DNA from: an uncultured Prevotellaceae bacterium
GTDB lineage: Bacteria; Bacteroidota; Bacteroidia; Bacteroidales; Bacteroidaceae
Length of the DNA stretch: 64,000 nucleotides
Assembly (NCBI GenBank): GCA_947168045.1
Contig: CAMVKN010000005.1
Location: forward strand, 61,865-125,864
Direction: 5' to 3'
Below are positions 52,974-62,000 of this stretch, piece after piece. How positions within the stretch are numbered: position 1 is the stretch's first letter; each line of letters starts with the position of its first letter. The position numbers were made by a program, and so were the translations under genes. The notes under the pieces were generated by a model. That model saw only the letters and a list, made by a program, of their open reading frames with translations, did not search any database and was not told the origin of the DNA.

Positions 52974-54224
52974 TCACCGCGGCGAGCAGAGGATATGGCA
53001 GAGACGGTCCTGGAAACGGCGACCATCAGAGGAGCGCCGCACGCCCTGGTTGATGACGGCGAAGGCCAGACGATGGCCGTCGTGGGCGGTGACATAGCCA
53101 GCGAGCGACGACACACCGGTGACGGTGCCCGTCTTGGCCTGCACGTTGCCACAGGCCCAGGGGTCGTCCACCATGCGTTTCTTCAGCGTGCCGTCGACAC
53201 CGGCAACGGGCAGCGCGGGCAGCAGGTGGTCGTAGACCGCAGGCTGCTGCCAGGCATAGCGCAGCACCTGCACCAGCAGCTCGGCCGACAGGTAGTTATA
53301 GAGCGACAGGCCACTGCCGTCAGCCAGACGATAGTCGTCGCCATGCAGACCGCAACGCTCTATCAGGTCGCGCTCCACCCGCTGCGCATCGGCGGCAGTG
53401 GACGGCCGGCGACCGCCACTGGCTGCCACCCCATAGTAGACGCTCTCGGCGAAGAGGTTGTCGCTTTCCTTCATCATCTGCTGCAGCACCTCGTCGAGCG
53501 TATGCCACCGCTGCCCCACCAGCGTAGCACCAGAGGGCAGCCGACCGCTGACGACGCTGGCAGCACCCGTGGCGACGCCAGCCGAGCGCAGCTCGCGCGG
53601 CAGCAGTGTGCTGAACTGCGCCTTGCCGTCGACGAGCAGCGGCGACAGCGTGGGGTTCTCGTCGTCCCAGCACCAGCCCTCGCCCCACTTCTCCTGGTCC
53701 TTCATCGACGTGTCGAGGACGATGCGGCCACGGATGCTGCTGATGCCTAAGCTGCGCACCGCCTTTGCCAGCGCACGCACGTCGGCCACGGCACACAGCG
53801 GGTCCATGCCCCCCACGCACACGAGGTCGCCGCGCAGCTGGCCCTGCACGATGCTGCCCTTATAATAGATAGAGGTGGCGAACCGGTAGTCAGGACCCAG
53901 GCGGTCGAGGGCCGTCACGGCGGTGAGCACCTTCATCACCGACGCTGGGCGCAGCAGATGGCGCGCATGGTGCTGATAGAGCAGCGAGTCGGCCGTGAGG
54001 TCCCACACCATCAGTCCCATCTGCGTGGTCTCCAAGAGCGAGTCGGCCATGAGGCTGTCCAGGCGCAGGGTAACACACTCGCGATAGCTGACAGGAGTGA
54101 CGTCTGCACTGTCACTGTCTATCGGCAGCGGCATCATATCATAGTTGGACACCAAGCTGTCGTTGCTTTCCTGGCCTGCAACAGCCAGCGGCAACATCAT
54201 CAGAAAGAGAAGAAACTGTTTCAT
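52974..54224 (-). CDS. dacB: D-alanyl-D-alanine carboxypeptidase/endopeptidase, PBP4 type
   Basis: The start at 54224 gives a signal peptide (MKQFLLFLMMLPLAVAG); the longer frame has no support. The 416-residue protein is of peptidase family S13: SxxK in RPASVMKV, SxN in ESDNLFAES and KTG in AKTGTVTGVSSLAGY. It trims or cuts peptidoglycan cross-links in the periplasm. The length is slightly shorter than E. coli PBP4. A minus-strand TACTTTTG at 54230-54237 lies too close to the ATG to be a sure promoter. Confidence 0.92.
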   Translation of the reverse strand: MKQFLLFLMMLPLAVAGQESNDSLVSNYDMMPLPIDSDSADVTPVSYRECVTLRLDSLMADSLLETTQMGLMVWDLTADSLLYQHHARHLLRPASVMKVLTAVTALDRLGPDYRFATSIYYKGSIVQGQLRGDLVCVGGMDPLCAVADVRALAKAVRSLGISSIRGRIVLDTSMKDQEKWGEGWCWDDENPTLSPLLVDGKAQFSTLLPRELRSAGVATGAASVVSGRLPSGATLVGQRWHTLDEVLQQMMKESDNLFAESVYYGVAASGGRRPSTAADAQRVERDLIERCGLHGDDYRLADGSGLSLYNYLSAELLVQVLRYAWQQPAVYDHLLPALPVAGVDGTLKKRMVDDPWACGNVQAKTGTVTGVSSLAGYVTAHDGHRLAFAVINQGVRRSSDGRRFQDRLCHILCSPR

Positions 54225-54340
54225 CGCTGCAAAAGTAAGTAAAATTATTGGAAAACACTGCATCCTGCCCGTGTTTTTTGGGAGGGAGATGCACTTTCTG
54301 CGTTCCAAACAATTTTTAAGATTTTTTCTACTGATTATAG

Positions 54341-54370
54341 TTGCCAATTGAAGAAATTTTTGTACCTTTG
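54341..54370 (+). promoter_or_regulatory. Promoter of nrdDG
   Basis: -33 TTG at 54341-54343 and -7 TACCTTTG at 54363-54370, 19 bp apart. The leader to the ATG at 54487 is about 110 bp; nothing like an NrdR box pair was recognised in it. Confidence 0.75.
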
Positions 54371-54486
54371 CACCCGAATGGCGTTTACCAAAACGGAAAA
54401 CTTTAGAGAAAGCGAAACGCAAAAAGTTGTCCAAAAGGGAAAACACTGAAACACACAGCAATACCACAACAGAACTAAAAACAATA

Positions 54487-56580
54487 ATGGAAATCAGGAA
54501 CTTTACCATCACAAAGCGAGACGGTTCGAAGGACGCCTTCTCGCTTGACAAGATTATGAACGCTATCGTCAAGGCGTTCCAGAGCGTAGACCAGCCTGCC
54601 GACCTGGTCACCATCTCAAAGATTCTCAGCCACTTGGAGATGAAGGATGACATCCGCGTGGAGGACATCCAGAACCAGGTGGAGGAGGCACTGATGCGCG
54701 AGGGCCACTACAAGGTGGCCAAGTCGTTCATCCTCTACCGTCAGCAGCACACCGAGGACCGCGAGACCTTAGAGAAGATGAACTTCCTTTCGGAGTATAT
54801 GGAGAGCGTCAACGCTGCCACTGGCTCAAAATATGATGCCAACGCCAACGTGGAACACAAGAACATAGCCACACTCATCGGCGAGCTGCCCAAGAGCAAC
54901 TTCATACGCCTGAACCGCCGACTGCTGGTGGACCGCATCAAGAAGATGTATGGCAAGGAGCTGGCCGACGAGTACATCGACAAGCTGACGCACCACTTCA
55001 TCTACAAGAACGACGAGACGAGCCTGGCCAACTACTGCGCCAGCATCACGATGTACCCCTGGCTCATCGGAGGAACCATCAGCATCGGAGGCAACAGCAC
55101 AGCGCCCACCAACCTCAGGAGCTACTGCGGCGGATTCGTCAACATGGTGTTCATGGTCAGCTCCATGCTCTCAGGCGCTTGCGCCACACCTGAGTTCCTG
55201 ATGTACCTGAACTACTTCATAGGCAAGGAGTACGGACTGGACTACTGGAAGCGCGCCGACGAGGTGGTGGACCTCAGCCTGAAGCACCGCACACTGGACA
55301 AGGTCATCACCGACTACTTCGAGCAGATTGTCTACACCCTGAACCAGCCCACAGGCGCACGCAACTACCAGGCGGTGTTCTGGAACGTGGCCTACTACGA
55401 CCGCTATTACTTCGAGAGCATCTTCGGAGAGTTCTACTTCCCCGACGGCTCAAAGCCCGACTGGGACGGACTCTCGTGGCTGCAGAAACGCTTCATGAAG
55501 TGGTTCAACAAGGAAAGGACCAAGACGCTGCTGACCTTCCCCGTGGAGACGATGGCACTGCTCACCGACGAGAACGGCGAGCCGAAGGACAAGGAATGGG
55601 GCGAGTTCACGGCTGAGATGTACGCCGAGGGACACTCGTTCTTCACCTACATGAGCGACAACGCCGACTCGCTGAGCTCCTGCTGCCGTCTGCGCAATGA
55701 GATTACGGACAACGGCTTCAGCTATACGCTCGGCGCCGGTGGCGTCTCGACAGGCTCGAAGAGCGTGCTCACCATCAACCTCAACCGCTGCATACAGTAC
55801 GCCGTGAACCACAAGATAGACTACCTGGAGTACCTCGGCGGCGTCATCGACCTCTGCCACAAGGTGCAGCTGGCCTACAACGAGAACCTCAAGGAGCTGC
55901 AGGCACACGGCATGCTGCCGCTGTTCGACGCTGGATACATCAACATCGGACGACAGTACCTCACCATCGGCATCAACGGACTGGTGGAGGCCGCCGAGTT
56001 CATGGGACTGCGCATCACACCCAACGACAAGTACCAGCAGTTCGTGCAGGGCATCCTCGGACTCATCGAGAAGTACAACCGCCAGTACCGCACCAAGGAC
56101 GTGATGTTCAACTGCGAGATGATACCGGCAGAGAACGTCGGCGTGAAGCATGCCAAGTGGGACCGCGAGGATGGCTACTTCGTGCCCCGCGACTGCTACA
56201 ACAGCTACTTCTACGTCGTAGAGGACGACTCACTCTCCGTCATCGACAAGTTCAAGCTGCACGGCGCACCCTACATCGAGCACCTCACCGGCGGCTCGGC
56301 ACTGCACTGCAACCTTGAGGAGCACCTGTCGAAGGAGCAGTACATGCAGCTGCTGCGCGTGGCAGCCAAGGAGGGTTGCAACTACTTCACGTTCAACATT
56401 CCGAACACGGTGTGCAACGACTGCGGACACATTGACAAGCGCTACCTGAAGGAGTGCCCCGTCTGTCACTCGAAGAACATCGACTACATGACTCGCATCA
56501 TCGGCTATCTGAAACGTGTCAGCAACTTCTCGCAGGCACGACAGGAAGAGGCCGCACGACGCTTCTATGCAACGGCGTAA
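54487..56580 (+). CDS. nrdD: Anaerobic ribonucleoside-triphosphate reductase
   Basis: The ATG at 54487 gives MEIRNFTITKRDGSKDAF, the start of an ATP-cone domain (about 1-95). The 697-residue class III enzyme has the zinc site CNDCG...CPVCH near the end and the glycyl-radical loop RIIGYLKRVSNFSQ with its Gly. It reduces nucleotides to deoxynucleotides without oxygen. Upstream in-frame starts are inside the leader. It is coupled to nrdG by a TAATG overlap. Confidence 0.96.
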   Translation: MEIRNFTITKRDGSKDAFSLDKIMNAIVKAFQSVDQPADLVTISKILSHLEMKDDIRVEDIQNQVEEALMREGHYKVAKSFILYRQQHTEDRETLEKMNFLSEYMESVNAATGSKYDANANVEHKNIATLIGELPKSNFIRLNRRLLVDRIKKMYGKELADEYIDKLTHHFIYKNDETSLANYCASITMYPWLIGGTISIGGNSTAPTNLRSYCGGFVNMVFMVSSMLSGACATPEFLMYLNYFIGKEYGLDYWKRADEVVDLSLKHRTLDKVITDYFEQIVYTLNQPTGARNYQAVFWNVAYYDRYYFESIFGEFYFPDGSKPDWDGLSWLQKRFMKWFNKERTKTLLTFPVETMALLTDENGEPKDKEWGEFTAEMYAEGHSFFTYMSDNADSLSSCCRLRNEITDNGFSYTLGAGGVSTGSKSVLTINLNRCIQYAVNHKIDYLEYLGGVIDLCHKVQLAYNENLKELQAHGMLPLFDAGYINIGRQYLTIGINGLVEAAEFMGLRITPNDKYQQFVQGILGLIEKYNRQYRTKDVMFNCEMIPAENVGVKHAKWDREDGYFVPRDCYNSYFYVVEDDSLSVIDKFKLHGAPYIEHLTGGSALHCNLEEHLSKEQYMQLLRVAAKEGCNYFTFNIPNTVCNDCGHIDKRYLKECPVCHSKNIDYMTRIIGYLKRVSNFSQARQEEAARRFYATA

Positions 56581-57047
56581 TGTTGAAGTACGTCAACACC
56601 GGCATTGTCTTTCAGGAGATTCCCGACGAGGTGACACTGGCAATTAACATTTCTAATTGCCCGTGTCACTGCCCGGGATGCCACAGCAAGTACCTGTGGG
56701 AAGACATCGGACTGCCACTCACCACCAGTGCCCTCGACGACTTCGTCGCACAGTACGGCACCGACATCACCTGCATCGCCTTCATGGGCGGCGATGCCGA
56801 CCCCAAGGGTGTGAACAGCCTGGCGCAGTACCTGCACGAGGAGCACCCACAGTTCCATGTGGCATGGTACAGCGGCCGTGTGCGCATACCTGCCGCCGTC
56901 AACACCGCCGACTTCGACTACATCAAGATTGGCCCCTTCCTGGCGCACCTCGGACCGCTAAAGAGTCCCACCACCAACCAGCGCCTCTACCGCATCCTAC
57001 CCGGCGGTGAGCAACAGGACATCACCGACTATTTCTGGAAGCGTTAG
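56580..57047 (+). CDS. nrdG: Anaerobic NTP reductase-activating protein
   Basis: The ATG overlaps the nrdD stop (TAATG). The 155-residue radical-SAM protein starts MLKYVNTGIVFQEIPDEVTL and has the cluster motif C-PCH-C-PG-C (about 28-35) and CIAFMGGDADPKG. It makes the glycyl radical on NrdD using SAM. Slightly short but complete. Confidence 0.95.
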   Translation: MLKYVNTGIVFQEIPDEVTLAINISNCPCHCPGCHSKYLWEDIGLPLTTSALDDFVAQYGTDITCIAFMGGDADPKGVNSLAQYLHEEHPQFHVAWYSGRVRIPAAVNTADFDYIKIGPFLAHLGPLKSPTTNQRLYRILPGGEQQDITDYFWKR

Positions 57048-57093
57048 CCAGCAGTCTAAGGTCAGTAGTCAACTGCACAGGTCGACTAAAGCA

Positions 57094-57128
57094 ATCGGGG
57101 CTGACAACCAAGTGGTGTCAGCCCCGAT
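57094..57128. terminator. Bidirectional hairpin between nrdG and the OmpA gene
   Basis: 13-bp perfect arms at 57094-57106 and 57116-57128 with a 9-base loop, between convergent genes. No long T run, but the stem is strong. Confidence 0.75.
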
Positions 57129-57149
57129 GATTATGAGTGTGTAAGAGGA

Positions 57150-58286
57150 TTACTCAGCGATAGCGATGGTCACACGGTTCTGCTCGTTGATGGAGAAGGG
57201 TTGCTCGCGGGCACCCTTGCTGTCAGCAGTGATGCGGTCCTCGGGAATGCCATACTCCTTGATGAGCATGTCCTTCACAACGTTCACACGCTGCAGACCC
57301 AGACGGTCGTTGATGCGGTCGTTACCGGTCTGTGCGTCAGCATAGCCACAGAGAGCGACCTTTGCCTTCGGGTACTTCTTCAGGTACTCAGCAATCTCGG
57401 CCACCTTGACCTTCTCGTCAGGACGAACCTCATACTTGTTGATGACGAAGAAGATGTCGCGACGCAGCGGCTCGACAGTGGGCTCCACAGGAGGCTTCGG
57501 GGGCTCCGGCTTCTTCGGCTCGGTCACCTGAACGGTGGGGATGGTGGGCTCGGTGGGCGGAGGTGTGACGACGGGCTCATTCTTCGTGTAGGTCTTGCCC
57601 AGGTTGAAGCGCAGGCCCACGAGAGCGTTGAAGTACCAGTCAGCATTGCCGGCCTTCTTTGAGTTCCACTTGTCGCTCAGCAGGTTGGCATTGCCCTCGA
57701 CGAGCAGCTTCACCTTGTCGCTCAGACGGAAAGCAGCCTCAAGACCACCACGTCCGAAGGGGTTGACCTTTGAGCCGTCCCAGAGATACTCCAGGTTGTA
57801 GACGGCGGGACGGTTCTGCAGGCGCTTGGCGATGTCGTTGACGTCGTCGTTGCCCCATGCGATGTTAGCACCACCACCCAGGTAAGCGGTGAGGTTGAAC
57901 ACGCGGTTGGGGTTGTAGCCGCAGAAGAGGTTGGAGAGGTTGAACATCACGTCGATGCCAGGAGCCACATAGCTGAACTTGTAGTCCTCGTTGAGGGGCG
58001 GGTTGCCCAGACCGTTCCAGCCACCCTTGGCCTGGATGCCATTGGCCTGGATGCGTGCAGCGATGACGGGTGAGAACTGATAGCCGACGCCCAGCTGGAA
58101 GTTGGGTGAGAGCAGATCCTTGAACTTTGCCTCGCCGAGGGTGTACTGCATTCCGCCACCGACGGTGATGAAGGCGTGCTTGTTGAACTCATACTCGGCA
58201 CCGTCGGCGTCCGTGTATGTGCTCTGCGCCAGAGCTGAACCACTCACGAAGAGCAGTGCAGCAGCAATGAAATTTTTAATCTTCAT
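57150..58286 (-). CDS. OmpA-family outer-membrane protein
   Basis: A 378-residue protein with a signal peptide (MKIKNFIAAALLFVSGSALA). Residues about 35-230 form a beta barrel (alternating strands with aromatic ends). A proline-rich hinge at about 235-275 leads to an OmpA C-terminal domain that binds peptidoglycan (NKYEVRPDEKVKVAEIAEYL, then LCGYADAQTGNDRINDRLG). It anchors the outer membrane to the wall. It is 45 bp after the small lipoprotein gene on the same strand. Confidence 0.92.
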   Translation of the reverse strand: MKIKNFIAAALLFVSGSALAQSTYTDADGAEYEFNKHAFITVGGGMQYTLGEAKFKDLLSPNFQLGVGYQFSPVIAARIQANGIQAKGGWNGLGNPPLNEDYKFSYVAPGIDVMFNLSNLFCGYNPNRVFNLTAYLGGGANIAWGNDDVNDIAKRLQNRPAVYNLEYLWDGSKVNPFGRGGLEAAFRLSDKVKLLVEGNANLLSDKWNSKKAGNADWYFNALVGLRFNLGKTYTKNEPVVTPPPTEPTIPTVQVTEPKKPEPPKPPVEPTVEPLRRDIFFVINKYEVRPDEKVKVAEIAEYLKKYPKAKVALCGYADAQTGNDRINDRLGLQRVNVVKDMLIKEYGIPEDRITADSKGAREQPFSINEQNRVTIAIAE

Positions 58287-58331
58287 AATCTGAAATGGTA
58301 TTAAAATTATAAAATCATAGTCTTTACGCTG

Positions 58332-58838
58332 TTAGTGCTGGTGACCTGCCTCGGCATGTTGCTGTTCAGGAGCCGAGTTGGCCAGGGTGAGATACCAGAC
58401 ACCATTGAGACGGACGGGGCGGATGAGTCCATTCCTTGTTCGAGGACTGGCAGTAGTGGCAGGATCCTCAATGATGAGATGAAAGTGAACGTTGGTGTCG
58501 GTCTCCTTGATGAAACGGAAGGAGTCGACCTTGAAGTCGTAGACAGGGAACATGGAATAGAGGAAGGTGCAATTCTGACGCTCCTGTTCGTTGAGCTGCC
58601 TGACCTGCTCGTTCTCATATACATAAAGGCGCGAAACAGCGTCCTCTACATTACCCTGCTTCACCTGCTCCAGGAAGTCAGAGGTCATCTGTAACACCGT
58701 GGTAGTGTCAAGCGTAGAAACCGTCATCTCGGGCTGTATGCCAAAGGACGCTTTCTTCGGCTCCTCTTTTTTTCCTGTGCAACCCACGGTGAGCACACCG
58801 GCTACCAGCACTGACAGGATTAGATATTTACTTTTCAT
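58332..58838 (-). CDS. Small lipoprotein of unknown function
   Basis: The ATG at 58838 gives MKSKYLILSVLVAGVLTVGC with the lipobox VGC at about residue 20. The 168-residue protein has a DUF-like alpha/beta body (MTSDFLEQVKQGNVEDAVSR, VDSFRFIKETDTNVHFHLII), in the style of NTF2-like or DUF4878 domains. The C-terminus is His-rich (EQQHAEAGHQH). It may be cotranscribed with ompA. Confidence 0.75.
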   Translation of the reverse strand: MKSKYLILSVLVAGVLTVGCTGKKEEPKKASFGIQPEMTVSTLDTTTVLQMTSDFLEQVKQGNVEDAVSRLYVYENEQVRQLNEQERQNCTFLYSMFPVYDFKVDSFRFIKETDTNVHFHLIIEDPATTASPRTRNGLIRPVRLNGVWYLTLANSAPEQQHAEAGHQH

Positions 58839-58876
58839 TACTTCGCTATATTTATCGACAGTATATAATTCGAGTG

Positions 58877-58884
58877 CAAATTTA
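58877..58884 (-). promoter_or_regulatory. -7 box before the small lipoprotein gene
   Basis: TAAATTTG on the minus strand, 39 bp before the start at 58838. Confidence 0.5.
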
Positions 58885-58965
58885 CAACATTTTTTTGAAC
58901 TATCAGCAAGAAAACGCAAAAAAAATTAAAGAAAAGGCGCTGTAGCAAGCGTTTTATCATAAAAA

Positions 58966-58990
58966 AGGATGCCGACAGTGTCGGCATCCT
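58966..58990 (-). terminator. Terminator of the large coiled-coil lipoprotein gene
   Basis: A palindromic stem AGGATGCCGACA (58966-58977) with its complement (58979-58990), 30 bp past the stop on the minus strand, followed on that strand by six T. Confidence 0.85.
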
Positions 58991-59019
58991 CCTTATTGAG
59001 AGTTTAATGCTTGTTCAGA

Positions 59020-62000
59020 TTAGAACTGACGAGCGTGGTTGCCCTGGCCTTCGGTACCCTTCACCTCGATGAGGATCCACTCAGGCTGTGTCTCACCCCA
59101 GTAGTAAACAACGCTTACAGGCAGGATGATGTAGAAGTCAGTTGTACCACCGCTGTTGTTCTCGTAACGATAGTAACCGTTAGCAACACGGAATCCAGTG
59201 TAGTCAGGTGTCCATCCAGTGTTGAGATCAGCCGTACCACCAGCGTTGATGGCCTCGGCATTTGCATCGGGATAGAAGTTAATCTTCTCTGTGATCTCCT
59301 TAATGGTGGGCCAAGCCTCCGGGTTCACGATCTTACCATTAGCATCCAGGATGTCTGAGAGCTGTCCAACGTGCACATTCGAGCGAGCCTTGTCGAAGTC
59401 AGCCTTGATGGTTGTGATGCCATAGTAAGCCATGTACTGATAGCCATTCCAGTTGGTAGCAGGCTGTCCCTGAGGAACCTTAACAGTGTTACCGTTAGCG
59501 GCGAACTCATGCTTACGCCAATCGATGAACGAGACGAGGTCAGCAACGAAGATGTTATTACCATCATCCTTTGCGTCATAGACCTTCTTCTGACCATCAA
59601 CGTTAGCTGAGATAGGACGCAGGTAGCGGATGTCGAAGGTGTTCTTACCATTCTCCTCAACCGGCAGACAGTAGTCAGTAACATGCATAATCATGTGTGA
59701 AGTGAAGGTCTCATCCTTACCAAGCTGGTCGTGACGAGCGTGGTTCAGCAGATCCTTGGCATTGTCAGTGGTCTGGAAGGTAACGAGCTCGTTGTGGTCA
59801 CCAGTGAGGACTGCAACCAGATTCTTGGAAGCATTGCTGAAGTCAGCCACGCCATCAGTAATCAGAGCAGCATACAGCTTGGTGTAAGGAGCAACACCGG
59901 CATCGTTGAGCTTCGGATCGAGCAGGTACATGACATACTTGTTGCCGTGTGCACCAGTCAGGATGTAGTCAGAGTTCTTGTCCCACTCTGTACCATTGGT
60001 ACCCGTGTAGATGAAGTACTTAGCCTGGTTGAAGAACAGATCAGCCTTTTCAGGGATGTCCTCGAAGCCCTCAGCACCGGTGAACTTGAACTGGTTCTTA
60101 ACGAATGCTGAAGTGACATCGTACTTAATCTCATTGTCAGAAGTGGACTCACCAGGAGCCTCGTCATTGACGTGAATCTCGTAACGCTCATCGGCCACAG
60201 AAGTCTTCTCGTTAGAGTACATCTGGAACCAGTTAGAAGTAATGCGGTCGCCACCGTCGGGGCTGAAGGTACCTGAAGGATAGGTAACAGTACCAATCTT
60301 CACAGTGATGATGACAGGAGCAACGCCCTGAGCCACGCCATCCTCGTTAGGCAGAATCTTGATGATGGTGGCATAATTCTCGGTGTTGGCAGGAGTGATG
60401 CCATCTTCCTCGTAGAATGCCGTGATAACCTCATCATGAGTGAAGGTCCAAGCCAGGTTGGTACCCACGTGAGCGAGCTCACCGAGGTGTGCCTCGTCAG
60501 CATTATCGGTATTAGCATTCTCGAACTTCTTGTAAGGACCAGCAAGTGCCTCAGTAGGAGTAGTGGCGGGAGCGGTCACAGGAACGAAGTTAGTCAGGTT
60601 CCAGTCGATGGGCTGGCCCAGAGAATCCTCAACAGCCTTGATGAAGTCGGCCCATGAGAGCTCAGCAGCGAAGGCGTCCTCATCCTCGCAGTCCAGCGTG
60701 AGATCCATCGTGATGTCAACAGGCTGCTCCTTGCTCTTCATCAGCACGGTGAGATAACCGTAAGCGAAGGTAGAACCATCAGCAATCAGCTCGACGCGGA
60801 CGATAGCGGCCTTCTCGTTACCAGTGTTGGCAACCTTGCCCTGGCCATCCTGAATCTTGAACTCACCGTCCTCAGTGCACTCCCACACGTCAGTGTTGGT
60901 CAGCAGGGTGTACTTGAAGGTGAAGCCCTTCTCCTGAGCCTTGGCATTGGTCCAGACATCATCGCAGCCATTGTAGTGCACGTCAACATAGTCGTTGAAT
61001 TTCAGACCCTCAGTGTTGTCAAGGTAAAGCTCGAAGGAGTAGCGGCCCTCGGCATTCTCATTCTTTGCGCTGCCGAAGTCGCGCCAGAGATGCCACTTCT
61101 GGTTGCCAATCTGCTCAGCACCGGCAACTTTGTGACCAGTCTCATCATACTTGTTGTTACCGAGCAGCAGGTTCTCAATGTAAGTGGGAACCACGATACC
61201 GTAATCAGAGGTGATGACACGCTGTTCGTCAATGCCGTTCAGAGTAGCGCCATTCTCACCGGGAGCCTTGTAGCTGGCCTCCACAGAACCCTTGCGAGTA
61301 GCCTGCAGGGCGAGCGTGGTAGTCCAAGCATACTGAGGATTCCACATATAGAAACCATCCTGATCCTGATAGAGGTCACGAGTGGGATCGGGGTTGGGGT
61401 TGCCTGCATTGAACACCTTCTCATAGATGGTCCTAGCGTCATTGACATTCTCACCCTTCTCGAACTGGAAGTGCACAGTCAGCACGCCGGTTCCAGCGTT
61501 GAACTCAACGTCCTTCTCGGTGTCGATGGGCTTGATGCCAGCCTTCAGCTCGTCACGGTTGCCACGAGTAACATAGTTCTGGGCAGCAATCTCGTCGAAG
61601 CTGTAGTCATAGTCCTTGTAGTTGATGGTGTGCGGGTTCATCCAGTAGTTAGCGGTCAGCTCAAAGGCATAGCCCTTGTAGTTCTCTGGATCCTGGGTAC
61701 CCTCAGCAAACTCGTAATAGTTAGCCGAGCCTACTTCACCCCTCTTATTGAAGGTGTAGACGGGCTGTGCAGCGATGATGGTAGCCTCGATGGTGGGGAA
61801 GCCATAGGTCCAGTAGTCAGGCTTGGTGACGATGCTGGTGAGGCTGCGGTCCACGAAGAGGAAGAGACCGTTCAGGTCAACGACCAGCGTGTTCAGACCA
61901 TTCTCAATAGCGCTGACGCGGCTCTTGAGGTTAGAAACCTCAGTGAAGAGCTTGTTCAGGTCAGTACGATGAGCGCTGATGCTGTCGAGGAGCTGTCCAT

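Noticed and set aside
54427..54486. Longer nrdD start at 54427
   Set aside because: The added residues are Thr/Asn-rich leader sequence; the ATP-cone begins at the ATG at 54487.
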